Of a stretch of 64,000 nt of DNA, positions 52,910-62,959 are shown piece after piece (position 1 is the stretch's first letter; each line of letters starts with the position of its first letter). The translations under genes and the position numbers were made by a program. The DNA is from Pedobacter sp. PACM 27299 (GTDB taxonomy: Bacteria > Bacteroidota > Bacteroidia > Sphingobacteriales > Sphingobacteriaceae), in contig NZ_CP012996.1 in NCBI RefSeq assembly GCF_001412655.1, positions 3,162,001-3,226,000 on the forward strand, in the 5' to 3' direction. The notes beneath the pieces were generated by a model that had not been told where the DNA came from, made no database searches, and saw only the letters and a list, made by a program, of their open reading frames with translations.

Positions 52910-54508
52910 TCATTGCTTATATAAACGCGCTTCTTCCAAATCCAGACTACTTTCCAGATCGCGGATCACCTCATCATCATATTGCTTAGTTGCGCGCAAT
53001 TTATTGAGTTCCATTCTTCTCATGGCAATCAAATCAAGCATGATTTTCCCATATAATTTTCTAACAGAGGCCACTTGTTCTTTTTGCTCGCTTAAAGTCT
53101 GTTCCGTTGCCTGGATACTACGTTCCAGCTGCTCTTTGATTCTCGCAATAGTTTCATATTCCTTCATCTCCTGGTGGTACTTGCTGTTTAGGAAAGTCAC
53201 GGATTCTTTAGCCAGCTGTAACCTGATGGCTTCTTTTTGCTGATCAAAAGGGACATGGTCATCGGTTTCTTCTATTTTAAGCAAACGTAGGAAAATGGGA
53301 AGGGTTAGCCCTTGAAATACCAGGGTCACCAGGATCACAATAAAAGTGATGAATAAGATCAGGTTTCTATGAGGAAAAGCATCTCCATTGGCTAAAGTTA
53401 AAGGTATGGCTAATGCAGAAGCCAATGAAACCACCCCACGCATTCCTGCCCAGCCAATAATAAATGGAAGCTTTAAGCCAGGGCTTGATTCCGATGCACG
53501 GATTTTCGGGCTCAAGAACCTGGGTAGGAAGGCAACCACATAAACCAGAATAATTCTTGCAATGATCACGATTGCGCTAATGATCAATCCGTAATGAATC
53601 GCTTCTTTAATTGAATAACCGTCTAAGGCGGCTACAATTACAGGTAATTCCAATCCGATCAGGATAAAAACAAAACCATTCAAAAGGAAACCTACGGTTG
53701 CCCATACTTCTTTTGTCTGTATTCTAGTGTGGTAATTTAAGAAATCGTTGGAGCGGAAAGAGAGAAACAGACCGCCGCTAACCACAGCTAAAACACCTGA
53801 CCAATGGAATTCCTCTGCTACAATATACATCAGATAAGGAGCGATTAAGGTAATTGGTGTAGTAATGCTGGATGATTTGGCCCAATATCTCAATACAAGA
53901 TATAGTATATGTGCGATTACCAGACCAACAAATACACCCATTACGGCCAATACTATAAAGTCTGTTGCTGCTTTCTGGAAAACAAATTGACCAGTTAGGA
54001 TAGAGGCCAATGCGAATCTGAATACGGTTAAAGAGGCCGCGTCGTTCACCAGACTTTCGCCTTCTAACATTGTTAAACCACGTCTTGGCATGTTTACACC
54101 CTTTAATACAGAGGTCGCCGCTACCGCATCCGGTGGGGAGATGATACCTCCCAGTAAAAAGCCTAAGGCCAATGTAAAGCCAGGAATGATGCTTACTGAA
54201 AAGTACGCAATCGCCAGCGAAGTGATCAATACCAATCCAAAACCCAATAGCATGATGGACCTTTTCCATTTCCAGAAGTCGTTCCAGGAGGTATACCAGG
54301 CTGCTTCAAAAAGTAATGGCGGTAAAAAGATAAGGAAAACAATATCTGGATTGATGCTAATTGCAGGTATACCGGGTATAAAACTGATGCCTAATCCTCC
54401 GATTACAAGAAAAATAGGATAGGAGATTTTCCAGCGTTGGCTCAACAAATAAAGAAGTGCCATTGCAAAAAACAAGGCGAGGATCAGCAGTAAATTAGCG
54501 TGTATCAT
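52910..54508 (-). CDS. CPA1-family Na+/H+ antiporter
   Basis: About 532 residues from the ATG at 54508 (MIHANLLLILALFFAMALLY); an earlier start would overlap the ABC transporter gene. Twelve membrane helices, with the ion-binding motif GGIISPPDAVAATSVLKG (helix 5, N/D-D pattern reduced to P-D) and LEGESLVNDAASLTVFRFAL, and GWAGMRGVVSLASALAIP (helix 11). A C-terminal cytoplasmic domain of about 120 residues is coiled-coil-rich. It exchanges Na+ for H+. It is 19 bp after the stop of the ABC gene, and co-transcribed. Confidence 0.92.
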   Translation of the reverse strand: MIHANLLLILALFFAMALLYLLSQRWKISYPIFLVIGGLGISFIPGIPAISINPDIVFLIFLPPLLFEAAWYTSWNDFWKWKRSIMLLGFGLVLITSLAIAYFSVSIIPGFTLALGFLLGGIISPPDAVAATSVLKGVNMPRRGLTMLEGESLVNDAASLTVFRFALASILTGQFVFQKAATDFIVLAVMGVFVGLVIAHILYLVLRYWAKSSSITTPITLIAPYLMYIVAEEFHWSGVLAVVSGGLFLSFRSNDFLNYHTRIQTKEVWATVGFLLNGFVFILIGLELPVIVAALDGYSIKEAIHYGLIISAIVIIARIILVYVVAFLPRFLSPKIRASESSPGLKLPFIIGWAGMRGVVSLASALAIPLTLANGDAFPHRNLILFITFIVILVTLVFQGLTLPIFLRLLKIEETDDHVPFDQQKEAIRLQLAKESVTFLNSKYHQEMKEYETIARIKEQLERSIQATEQTLSEQKEQVASVRKLYGKIMLDLIAMRRMELNKLRATKQYDDEVIRDLESSLDLEEARLYKQ

Positions 54509-54527
54509 GGACAAAAATATAAAAATA

Positions 54528-56285
54528 TCACTTTCTTTCGCCAACTTGTTGTCGCCACATGGCATAATATAGTCCTTTTTGTTCCAGCAGTTCTGCATGA
54601 GAACCAGCTTCGGAGATCTTACCTTTTTCTAAAACGTAGATCACATCGGCATGCATAATGGTCGACAATCGGTGGGCAATCACTACCGTGATCCGTTCTC
54701 TGCTCATAGAAAGATCGCGGATGGTAGAGGTAATTTCTTCTTCAGTTAAGGAATCCAATGCGGATGTCGCTTCATCGAAAATAAGTAATCTCGGGTTTCT
54801 CAATAAGGCACGTGCAATGGAGATCCTCTGTTTTTCACCTCCTGACAGTTTGAGTCCGCCTTCCCCCAATAAGGTATCCATTCCTTTTTCAGATTTTGCC
54901 AGAAGATTGGTGCAGGAAGCCTTATCCAATGCCAGCAGCAGCTCTTCCTCTGTAGCGTCTCCTTTAACAAATAACAGATTTTCTTTTATGGTGCCTGCGA
55001 AAAGCTGCGTGTCCTGAGTCACAAAGCCGATTTGTCGCCGAAGTTCATTGTATCGGATCTCCGTGGAAGGAATGCCGTTGAATAAAATCGCTCCGGAAAC
55101 CGGCCGGTACAAACCAACCAGCAGTTTCACCAGCGTTGATTTCCCAGAGCCAGATGGCCCAACAAAAGCGATCGTTTCTCCGGTATTGACATGAAAAGAA
55201 ATGTCATCGATGGCATTCGTCTGAGCCGTTTTATGACGAAAGACGACCTGATCAAAAGAAAGGTTTTGCAAAGGGCCTGTTTGTTTTGGAGATTCCGGCT
55301 TGCGCTCTACCGGCTTATGCATCAATTGATCAAAACTATGTACCGAAGCTTCTACCTCCCGATAACTGAGGATGATGTTTCCAAGATCCTGTAATGGCCC
55401 GAAGATAGAGGTAGAGATAAATTGCATGGTGATCAGCTCCCCTGTACTCAGCTTATTGCGGAAAATCAGCCAGAGCAAAATGAATAGAATAGACTGTTTG
55501 AGCACATTTAGCGTGGTTCCTTGTAGAAAAGAAAGCGTTCTTACCCGCCTGGTCTTGGTCATCTCCAGGTCGTAGATTTTCTGCGTCTGGATTTTTAACC
55601 TGCGAATTTCAGGGAAGGTGAGTCCAAGGCTTTTGACCAGCTCTATATTTCTGAGGGACTCCGTAATTACACCCGCCATCTTATTGGTTTCCCTATTGAT
55701 AGAACGCTGTACTATTTTTATCTTTTTACTCAATAAGCCGGTAAGAGAACCTAGTACTAATATTCCGATGAGGAAGACGGGTACCAGCATCCAGTTCTTG
55801 GTAATGGAATACCATACTAGAAAACCCATTCCCACAACAGAAGAAAAGAGAATGTTGATAAAGGAATTGACAAAACGCTCCGTATCGGTTTTTACCTTTT
55901 GAAGGATGGAAAGGGTTTCGCCACTATGACTCTCTTCAAATTCCTGAAAAGAGAGTCGCAGAGTTTGCCGGATGCCATCATTGAAAATCTGCATGCCAAA
56001 TTGCTGTACCGCCAATCGCGTATAGTATTCCTGAAAAGCCTTTGCGATTCTTGCTGCTATAGCCACTGCTATCGCGATACTTAGCCAGTATAATACACCA
56101 TTGACTAGCTCAGACTGAGTTTTGTTGCCCGGATTAGTCGCATATTCATCTATTATTTTTCCAAAAATAATCGGGTCAGTCAGGCTCAGCAATTGCGCAA
56201 TTGCTGCCAGGAAAAGCGCCAGCAGCACCCACCATTTTTGTTCTTTAAAATATTTCCAAAGGATCGGCATAGGGAAAAGATTCAA
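54528..56285 (-). CDS. ABC exporter, fused permease and ATPase
   Basis: 585 residues, half-transporter. Six membrane helices in the first 310 residues (PILWKYFKEQKWWVLLALFL, LYWLSIAIAVAIAARIAKAF). Nucleotide-binding domain: Walker A FVGPSGSGKSTLVKLLVGLY, Q-loop FVTQDTQLFAG, signature LSGGEKQRISIARAL, Walker B RLLIFDEATSALDS, H-loop VVIAHRLSTIMHAD. It forms a homodimer in relatives such as MsbA-like lipid or drug exporters; substrate unknown. First gene of the pair with the antiporter. Confidence 0.92.
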   Translation of the reverse strand: MNLFPMPILWKYFKEQKWWVLLALFLAAIAQLLSLTDPIIFGKIIDEYATNPGNKTQSELVNGVLYWLSIAIAVAIAARIAKAFQEYYTRLAVQQFGMQIFNDGIRQTLRLSFQEFEESHSGETLSILQKVKTDTERFVNSFINILFSSVVGMGFLVWYSITKNWMLVPVFLIGILVLGSLTGLLSKKIKIVQRSINRETNKMAGVITESLRNIELVKSLGLTFPEIRRLKIQTQKIYDLEMTKTRRVRTLSFLQGTTLNVLKQSILFILLWLIFRNKLSTGELITMQFISTSIFGPLQDLGNIILSYREVEASVHSFDQLMHKPVERKPESPKQTGPLQNLSFDQVVFRHKTAQTNAIDDISFHVNTGETIAFVGPSGSGKSTLVKLLVGLYRPVSGAILFNGIPSTEIRYNELRRQIGFVTQDTQLFAGTIKENLLFVKGDATEEELLLALDKASCTNLLAKSEKGMDTLLGEGGLKLSGGEKQRISIARALLRNPRLLIFDEATSALDSLTEEEITSTIRDLSMSRERITVVIAHRLSTIMHADVIYVLEKGKISEAGSHAELLEQKGLYYAMWRQQVGERK

Positions 56286-56342
56286 GTTTCATCAAAATAC
56301 TAAAAATAAAGCAGTTTTATCATCTGTAGGTCAGCTTTTTAA

Positions 56343-56350
56343 TATCTTTG
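56343..56350 (+). promoter_or_regulatory. -7 promoter element upstream of the DUF6515-like gene
   Basis: TATCTTTG, a perfect match to the Bacteroidota TAnnTTTG, about 58 bp before the start codon. Confidence 0.5.
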
Positions 56351-56407
56351 TACATGGAATAATCCTTTTCATGATGATGAAGTCATACTACTAAAAATTG
56401 AAAAGAT

Positions 56408-57262
56408 ATGAAAAGTGTATGGTTTAAATCGTTCGTCATTGCAGGAGTCGTTTTATTAACAAGCGGAATCACTACAACTGATGTTCTTGCCCAAAGAGGC
56501 GAGAGGCCATCAGGTGGTGGAGGCGGTGCATCCAGACCATCAGTTGGCCGTCCTTCATCAGGAGGCAGCAGGCCTTCTATAAGCAGACCTTCAGCTGGTA
56601 ATAGGCCTTCAGGAGGGAACAGGCCGTCAATTGGCGACAGGCCATACAGACCTGGTTACCGCCCTGGAAGCGTATATAGGCCAAATTACCGCCCGAATTA
56701 CAGGCCTCATTATAGACCATATTACAGACCTCACTATAGTTATTACAACTATTACAGGCCATATCTTGGTTTAAGTATTAATATCCTGCCTTTCGGTTAT
56801 TACCCATTTTACTATGGTTCTGACCGCTTTTATTTCTCTGATGGCTTGTTTTATAAACAATACGACAATGAGTATAAAGTGGTAGTTCCTCCGGTAGGTG
56901 CAGAAGTTCCTACACTTCCAACTGATGCAAAAGAAGTGGTGATTAATGGACAAACTTATTACGAGAGTAAAGGCGTTTACTATTCATCTACCCAGAATGC
57001 AGATGGAAAACAGGTATTTGTGGTTGCGGGTAAAGATGGCGTATTGAATACAGATGGGAAAGAGGTTTCTGTAAACCCTATGCCTCAAATTGGAGATATA
57101 GTAGTTCAACTGCCTCAGGATTCCAGAGAAGTACTGATCAAAGGAGCAACTTACTATGTAAGTCCGGATGGTGTTTATTATGAAAAACTAGTAGATGGCA
57201 GCAATGTCAGCTATAAAGTGATCGGATTAGACAATGAGCCTGTTGACATTGACAAGCAATAG
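56408..57262 (+). CDS. Secreted Arg/Pro-rich protein, DUF6515-like
   Basis: 284 residues. Signal peptide (FKSFVIAGVVLLTSGITTTD, cut near VLAQ). Residues about 35-120 are low complexity: repeats of RPS-x-G/S and later YRP-x-YRP (YRPNYRPNYRPHYRPYYRPH). A hydrophobic segment (YLGLSINILPFGYYPFYYG) and two repeats of an SH3-like unit (LPTDAKEVVINGQTYYESKG VYYS and LPQDSREVLIKGATYYVSPD GVYYE, each two adjoining pieces) follow. It looks like a DUF6515 envelope protein. Function unknown; probably a surface or matrix protein. Confidence 0.8.
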   Translation: MKSVWFKSFVIAGVVLLTSGITTTDVLAQRGERPSGGGGGASRPSVGRPSSGGSRPSISRPSAGNRPSGGNRPSIGDRPYRPGYRPGSVYRPNYRPNYRPHYRPYYRPHYSYYNYYRPYLGLSINILPFGYYPFYYGSDRFYFSDGLFYKQYDNEYKVVVPPVGAEVPTLPTDAKEVVINGQTYYESKGVYYSSTQNADGKQVFVVAGKDGVLNTDGKEVSVNPMPQIGDIVVQLPQDSREVLIKGATYYVSPDGVYYEKLVDGSNVSYKVIGLDNEPVDIDKQ

Positions 57263-57312
57263 AAACGGCACAGTGTAAATAAAAGCACTGTAAAGTATTC
57301 CCGATATAATTT

Positions 57313-57350
57313 GAAAACCTCCTGATTGCTTCAGGAGGTTTTCTTTTTTG
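57313..57350 (+). terminator. Terminator after the DUF6515-like gene
   Basis: GAAAACCTCCTGA, 5-nt loop, TCAGGAGGTTTTC: 13-bp perfect stem followed by TTTTTT. Confidence 0.95.
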
Positions 57351-57529
57351 TAATCAGAGCTCTGCAGTCAAGGCGGTGCCCTCAATTGAAACAGCGCTGT
57401 TCCTTAAACCAAATGGTTGTTGTTTTTTGAATAACAAATGGATGACTAACTGTTTTTTGGCTCAATTTCTGTACGGAATTTAGCCTTGTCCGATTAGACC
57501 ATTTCCGATCCGCCGGCTGCTCCGAAATT

Positions 57530-58762
57530 ATGAACATTAGCACCTTTAACGCTTTTAAAAGCCGTAATTATAGATTGTATTTTACTGGGCAGTCCGTCTC
57601 CCTTATTGGAACATGGATGCAGAAGACAGCTGTAAGCTGGGTGATTTACGAGAAAACGCATTCTAATTTTATGTTAGGACTAACGCTTTTCGCCAGTCTG
57701 TTTCCTTCTTTTATCTTTTCTTTTATTGGCGGCGTCGCTGCCGATCGTTACAACAGGTATAAGCTGTTACTTGTCACGCAGGTTGCCTCTATGATCCAGG
57801 CGGTACTCATGACTTTGCTGATTTTTTTTAAAGATTATTCTGTTTGGGAAATCATCGCTTTGAGCGCATTACTAGGCTTAATCAACGCATTCGATGTGCC
57901 AGCAAGGCAATCATTAGTCTATGAAATGGTAGACGATAAAGCAGATTTGCCCAATGCCCTGGCTTTAAACTCCTCTATGGTGAACCTTTCCAGATTGATT
58001 GGTCCCGGTATCGCCGGACTGGCACTAGAGAAGTTCGGGGAAGACATTTGTTTTGGAATGAATGCCATCAGTTTCATTGCCGTGATCGGTTCTCTACTGA
58101 TGATGAAACTGCCTAAATTCGTCGTTACACCTTCCACAAAAAACGTATTTGGAGAACTAAAGGAAGGTTTTCAATATATCAAAAGAACACCTTCCATTTC
58201 ATTAGTGCTGGTCATGCTCGCACTCATGAGTCTATTGGTGCTGCCCTTTAGCACATTGATTCCCGTTTATGCAAAGGACATTTTTAAAGGAACGGCATCC
58301 ACATTTGGGGTAATTGATAGTGTGATAGGACTAGGCGCATTTACTGGGGCGATCTTTCTGGCTTCCTTAAAACCCGGAAGAAACTTAAGGAAAATCCTGG
58401 CCGCAAATACGCTTGTGTTTGGTGCCGGGCTGATCTTATTCTCTCATACTACCTATTATCCAATTGCCTTAGTCTTTGCCACCATCTCCGGTTTTGGGAT
58501 GATGTCGCAGATTACCATCAGCAATACGCTCATCCAAACCACTGTAGATCCAGCCATGAGGGGTAGAGTTATCAGTTTTTACGCCATGGCTTTCTTTGGA
58601 ATGCAGCCCTTAGGCGGTTTGCTTATCGGTTATCTTTCTCAAATGATTGGTACTCCCGATACGGTAATGATACAAGGATTTATCGCTTTCGGGATTGGCT
58701 TGCTGCTTTTTCGCTTTTTGAGGAAAGCAAAGAAAGAAAACTACAAGCGCCTCAAGAAATAA
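57530..58762 (+). CDS. MFS transporter (EntS/MFS_3-like)
   Basis: 410 residues, 12 helices. NYRLYFTGQSVSLIGTWMQK is the typical start of the MFS_3 group, with loop motif A-like FIGGVAADRYNRYKLLLVTQ. The helix GLINAFDVPARQSLVYEMVD is also group-typical. Members export siderophores or drugs; the substrate is unknown. The gene stands alone. Confidence 0.9.
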   Translation: MNISTFNAFKSRNYRLYFTGQSVSLIGTWMQKTAVSWVIYEKTHSNFMLGLTLFASLFPSFIFSFIGGVAADRYNRYKLLLVTQVASMIQAVLMTLLIFFKDYSVWEIIALSALLGLINAFDVPARQSLVYEMVDDKADLPNALALNSSMVNLSRLIGPGIAGLALEKFGEDICFGMNAISFIAVIGSLLMMKLPKFVVTPSTKNVFGELKEGFQYIKRTPSISLVLVMLALMSLLVLPFSTLIPVYAKDIFKGTASTFGVIDSVIGLGAFTGAIFLASLKPGRNLRKILAANTLVFGAGLILFSHTTYYPIALVFATISGFGMMSQITISNTLIQTTVDPAMRGRVISFYAMAFFGMQPLGGLLIGYLSQMIGTPDTVMIQGFIAFGIGLLLFRFLRKAKKENYKRLKK

Positions 58763-58879
58763 TTCCTGATGCAAACGCATCGGCTGTATAGGCTGGTAGC
58801 CACATTGTGACACCTATATCGATATTCTCCTTTGAGTAGCTTTTGAAAATAGGTAATTTTAAAACCTGATCCCATTGAT

Positions 58880-60769
58880 ATGAAACACTTATTTTCTATA
58901 CTCTGCATTTCTGCAGCGGCTGTTATGCCAGCAGCTGCTCAGCAAACTCAAAAACCAGTATTGCATGGCCGCAACTGGCTGGCAATTACAGGTAAACCTT
59001 TAGCAGCAACAGCAGGTGCAATGACTTTTCAAAAAGGAGGAAATGCAGTGGATGCAGCTTGTGCGATGCTGGCCGCCACCTGTACCATGTGGGATACACT
59101 GAGCTGGGGAGGCGAAACGCAAGTCCTCATCTATAATCCCAATACGAAAAAAGTAATGGCAATTAATGCGATGGGTGTGGCTCCAACAGGCGCTACCGTG
59201 GAGTTTTTCAAAGGTAAAGGCTATAATTTTCCACCCGAATACGGCCCTTTAGCGGCAACGACACCTGGAACTCCTGGTGGTTTAATTTATATGTTAGTCA
59301 ATTATGGCAAACTCAGCTTAAAGGAAGTGTTAGCGCCAGCTATGGAAATGGCCGCCGGTTACCCAATCGAAGCGCAGGCAGCAAATAGCATCGAAAGAGG
59401 AAAAGAGCACATCAATAAATGGCCATATAGTAAAAAGGTATTCCTAACGCATCCCGGGGAGAAAAGAGAAGCTCCGGAAGCAGGGGAGATCTTCGTGCAA
59501 AAAGACTTGCTGGCTACATTAACGAAAATGGTAGCTGCCGAAAGTGAAGCTTTGAAGCAAGGAAAAACCAGAAAGCAAGCATTGATGGCTGCCTACGACC
59601 GTTTTTATAAAGGCGATATCGCAAAAGAATTTGTGCGTGGCGCTCAGGAACAAGGCGGATTGATCACCATGGAGGATCTTGCGAATTGGAAACCATTAGA
59701 AGAAGAGCCATTGCAAGTGAATTATAAGGGCATAGACGTCTACAAATTACAGCAATGGACGCAAGGTCCAGTGCTGTTGCAGGCCCTAAATATTCTAGAA
59801 AATTTTGACCTGAAAGGTATGGGCTATAATAGCCCTAAATACATTCACACCCTATATCAGGCGATGAACCTCTCTTTTGCTGACCGTGATTTTTATTATG
59901 GAGATCCTGCCACCTTGCCTAAAGGGCCTATTAAAGGCCTGTTGAATAAGGATTATGCAAAATCACGTGCTAAACTGATTCAATACGATAAAAACAACCC
60001 GAACATTGGGCCTGGTAATCCATATCCTTTTGAAGGTAAAACCAATCCTTACTTAGACCTTTTAGAAAAAAGAGGTTATGAAATGGACACAACACGAAGG
60101 AATTTTGCGCCGAAACATGACCTTGGGAAGCTCAATACTTCTCCGGATGAGCTGTATCAGGAAAGACTGCATTTAGGCACGACTTCTATTGAAGCCGCAG
60201 ATAAAGAGGGTTGGGTAGTGTCGGTTACGCCAAGCGGCGGATGGCTGCCAGCCTGTATTGCGGGAGAAACAGGGATCGGTATGAGTCAGCGGATGCAAAG
60301 CTTTGTCTTAGACAGCGCGCTGAATCCATTTAATGTGGTAGCACCTGGTAAAAGACCAAGAGTAACGTTATCGCCATCATTGGCACTAAAAGATGGAAAG
60401 CCATTTCTTGCTTCTGCGGTACAGGGTGGCGATACTCAGGATCAGAACTTGCTGCAATTTTTCTTAAATGTGGCAGAGTTTGGAATGAATGTGCAGCAAG
60501 CTTCAGAAGCAGCAAATTTCAATACCAATCAATTGTGGCTTTCCTTAGGAGGGACTAAAACAGAAGACCGTATGCCTAAACCTGGTCAGATCCTGCTCAA
60601 TAGCAATACTGCACCTGCGACAAGAGAAGCCCTTCAAAAAATGGGTTATATCATGAGCTTCGGAGACCGAACCAGTGGACCGATCAATGCCATTTATTTT
60701 GATTGGAAACATGGTAGTCTATGGGGAGGATCCAGTAATCATGGCGAAGATTACGGAATTGGCTGGTAA
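58880..60769 (+). CDS. Periplasmic gamma-glutamyltransferase family protein
   Basis: 629 residues with a signal peptide (HLFSILCISAAAVMPAAAQQ). N-terminal domain shows AGAMTFQKGGNAVDAACAML (G-G-N-A-x-D-A-A). The processing threonine is expected in RLHLGTTSIEAADKEG, where the usual T-T-H is T-T-S, and the chain continues VVSVTPSGGWLPACIAGETG. GNPYPFEGKTNP and SPSLALKDGKPFLASAVQGG are further family parts. It cleaves or transfers gamma-glutamyl or related acyl groups after self-cleavage. A diverged branch, since the GGT nucleophile neighbourhood differs from glutathione-type GGT. Confidence 0.85.
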   Translation: MKHLFSILCISAAAVMPAAAQQTQKPVLHGRNWLAITGKPLAATAGAMTFQKGGNAVDAACAMLAATCTMWDTLSWGGETQVLIYNPNTKKVMAINAMGVAPTGATVEFFKGKGYNFPPEYGPLAATTPGTPGGLIYMLVNYGKLSLKEVLAPAMEMAAGYPIEAQAANSIERGKEHINKWPYSKKVFLTHPGEKREAPEAGEIFVQKDLLATLTKMVAAESEALKQGKTRKQALMAAYDRFYKGDIAKEFVRGAQEQGGLITMEDLANWKPLEEEPLQVNYKGIDVYKLQQWTQGPVLLQALNILENFDLKGMGYNSPKYIHTLYQAMNLSFADRDFYYGDPATLPKGPIKGLLNKDYAKSRAKLIQYDKNNPNIGPGNPYPFEGKTNPYLDLLEKRGYEMDTTRRNFAPKHDLGKLNTSPDELYQERLHLGTTSIEAADKEGWVVSVTPSGGWLPACIAGETGIGMSQRMQSFVLDSALNPFNVVAPGKRPRVTLSPSLALKDGKPFLASAVQGGDTQDQNLLQFFLNVAEFGMNVQQASEAANFNTNQLWLSLGGTKTEDRMPKPGQILLNSNTAPATREALQKMGYIMSFGDRTSGPINAIYFDWKHGSLWGGSSNHGEDYGIGW

Positions 60770-60818
60770 GGAACTAATAAATCACTGATCATTAGGTTAA
60801 ATACTGAGCTTTATTGTT

Positions 60819-60857
60819 AAAAAGGCGCCAATCACTTAACTTGATTAGCGCCTTTTT
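60819..60857. terminator. Bidirectional terminator between convergent genes
   Basis: AAAAAGGCGC (with CAATCA) pairs with TGATTAGCGCCTTTTTT; long stem with one mismatch, A-run left and T-run right. Confidence 0.85.
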
Positions 60858-60863
60858 TATGAA

Positions 60864-61925
60864 TTAATAATTCAACACCAGATCATTTACCACTAGCGTA
60901 CTATTTACACCTCCTTCATAACTCGCGCCCGCCGCACTGGAAGAAAAAACAATACTGATGTGTGTGATTGCTTCATTATCGGCTGCAAACATCCCATTTG
61001 CAGGAAGTTGATAGGTAGGGCTGCCTGCCGGCAACCTGCCATACACCAATGGAATGGTGATCTTTTTAAAGTCATTTACCATTTCCCCTGACCTGAACCA
61101 GGCAGTAGCGGCTCTCTTAACCAATGTTCCGCTTCTGTTTTCCAGTAACAGGTAAATATCACAGCTGTCTAATTTATTCAATGTCTGACCAGATCCGTTT
61201 TTATAAGGCGTTCCCGCCTGATATTTATAGCTTAGGGTAAAGCTTTTCGGTCTGGAAGTATAGGCGATTCCAAATTTTGCAGAGTTTAGCGGATTGCCGA
61301 TGTCCAGCTTAAATGTACCGGTGAATAAGGTTCCTGCACCCATTCGCTGACCGGTGAGCTGTGCAAGCAGCCCAAGATCCTTGGTCACCATTTTAGCGGC
61401 AAGGTCAGCCGAGGCAATTTCAACGGGCGTGGTATTGGCAGTAGAAAGGCTGACTACACCGTCGTTTCCAGTGGCCCATTCTGTGCTGGCATCGAAACCA
61501 GGTTGTTTATAGTTTTTCCCAGCTGGTGTATACCAATCGTTGAAATTAGAATTACTGATCTGCGGATTTGCAGCTTGCTTGCTCACTATCACCGTATACA
61601 CTGCCTGACTGCCGTCTTCTGCAGTGACAATATAAGGGACTGGCTTGCTAAAATCTTGAGAAACACGAACACCAGGGCTCAGCTGTGCATAGGTGGAAAG
61701 CTGTACTGAATCCGGAAATAATTTTGTCAAATCAGCATTAGCATCTACATTTAACCGGATGATTAAACTGTCCTGGTGAATAGAAGTGCTCCCTGATTCA
61801 TTGGAAAGGGTGAAATAAAGGATTTTCTTAAACGTTGATTTTCCAAAATACGTTTCTTTAACGCAGCCTGAACACAAGAGCAAAGCTCCAGCAAATACAA
61901 AAAGGAAGGACTTATAATTTAGCAT
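60864..61925 (-). CDS. PCMD-domain lipoprotein (putative carbohydrate metabolism domain)
   Basis: 353 residues. Lipobox FAGALLLCSGCVKE (Cys21). A bacterial Ig-like N-terminal part (about 30-115: KKILYFTLSNESGSTSIHQD, VRVSQDFSKPVPYIVTAEDG) is followed by the PCMD domain (about 125-350: SNSNFNDWYTPAGKNYKQPG, RPKSFTLSYKYQAGTPYKNG, DSCDIYLLLENRSG). Such proteins are found near polysaccharide-use genes and may bind glycans at the surface. Next to an outer-membrane protein and a solute symporter on the same strand. Confidence 0.85.
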   Translation of the reverse strand: MLNYKSFLFVFAGALLLCSGCVKETYFGKSTFKKILYFTLSNESGSTSIHQDSLIIRLNVDANADLTKLFPDSVQLSTYAQLSPGVRVSQDFSKPVPYIVTAEDGSQAVYTVIVSKQAANPQISNSNFNDWYTPAGKNYKQPGFDASTEWATGNDGVVSLSTANTTPVEIASADLAAKMVTKDLGLLAQLTGQRMGAGTLFTGTFKLDIGNPLNSAKFGIAYTSRPKSFTLSYKYQAGTPYKNGSGQTLNKLDSCDIYLLLENRSGTLVKRAATAWFRSGEMVNDFKKITIPLVYGRLPAGSPTYQLPANGMFAADNEAITHISIVFSSSAAGASYEGGVNSTLVVNDLVLNY

Positions 61926-61995
61926 GTTTGAATAAGTAAAAGTTGATAAAATGACCTTAATGCTGAGAGATCATTTAGAAAACATGAATTAACAA

Positions 61996-62817
61996 TTAGA
62001 AATAAGTTGAAAAGCCAAAACCAATTTTCAGAATATTGATTTTAAAGTTCATATCAGTCGTCGTTACCCTTGTATCCGGCTGTCCAGTAGTACGTCCTGT
62101 TTCTACTGAAGTATTGATCCCGAAAATATCAACCGTTGTCTCAAATGCAAAGTTTTTCACAATAAAGATCATCAATCCCGGTCTTAGTCCAACACCGTAA
62201 GTATCTTTTGAGGTATATGTTCTTGTTAAAATTTCATTTACTGTACTTTCCTTAATAGAGCGGTCAAATAGCAACTGTATCTCCGTCTGGTTCACAATAT
62301 AAAACCTGTTTTTACGGTCCAGCGGGATGAAGTTTTTAATAAATGGTCTGACTCCGTAATTGTTAGAAAAGCTTCGGTTGCTGGTTAAAGCGCCATCTGC
62401 AGCTTTAATCAGGTTGTTCTCTTTTGATTGCCCGTAGGATAGTCCTAAACCAGCACCCAGGTTCTTCCTTAGGATATAACCTCCATCTGCACGTACAGCC
62501 CAGCTGCTTTTCTTTTGATCCAGGTAGTTGACGAAAAAATTGTTGTCATTCACCGCATTTCTGCTGCTCAATGAAAAGGTAAGTATAGAAAACTTCATTC
62601 CTTTTTCAATGACCAGTCCTTCGGGCTGCTCTTCTTTTGAAACAAATGATTTTTCATTGCCTTTAATCGATTGTTGATCCTGAGCAAAGAGAACTGAATT
62701 GCTGCAGCATAAAAAGAAAAATAAAACTACGGCAGCCGGTCTTAATTTTAAGGGGGAGGCAGTAGATTTTAAGCAGTATAAGCTTGAAAATGGTTTCAAG
62801 GTAGGTAGATAGTTCAT
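61996..62817 (-). CDS. Outer-membrane beta-barrel protein
   Basis: 273 residues with a signal peptide (AAVVLFFFLCCSNSVLFAQD, start either 62817 or a later in-frame ATG). The rest shows alternating hydrophobic strands ending in an aromatic residue (SWAVRADGGYILRKNLGAGL GLSYGQSK; KINILKIGFGFSTYF at the end), typical of OmpW/porin-like small barrels. Similar to type-IX-era outer membrane proteins of unknown role. Positioned between the PCMD and the symporter genes. Confidence 0.75.
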   Translation of the reverse strand: MNYLPTLKPFSSLYCLKSTASPLKLRPAAVVLFFFLCCSNSVLFAQDQQSIKGNEKSFVSKEEQPEGLVIEKGMKFSILTFSLSSRNAVNDNNFFVNYLDQKKSSWAVRADGGYILRKNLGAGLGLSYGQSKENNLIKAADGALTSNRSFSNNYGVRPFIKNFIPLDRKNRFYIVNQTEIQLLFDRSIKESTVNEILTRTYTSKDTYGVGLRPGLMIFIVKNFAFETTVDIFGINTSVETGRTTGQPDTRVTTTDMNFKINILKIGFGFSTYF

Positions 62818-62959
62818 TCAGTAGATTTATTTCAAAATAAGGATATTTTTTGAAAAGAAACGAATGATGGAGGCTAAGCAGTGTTTTCAAGGGAGCAATA
62901 AAAAAGGGATATCCTATAAGCAAACCTATAGCAATATCCCTTTTAAGGAGTTCAGAGGA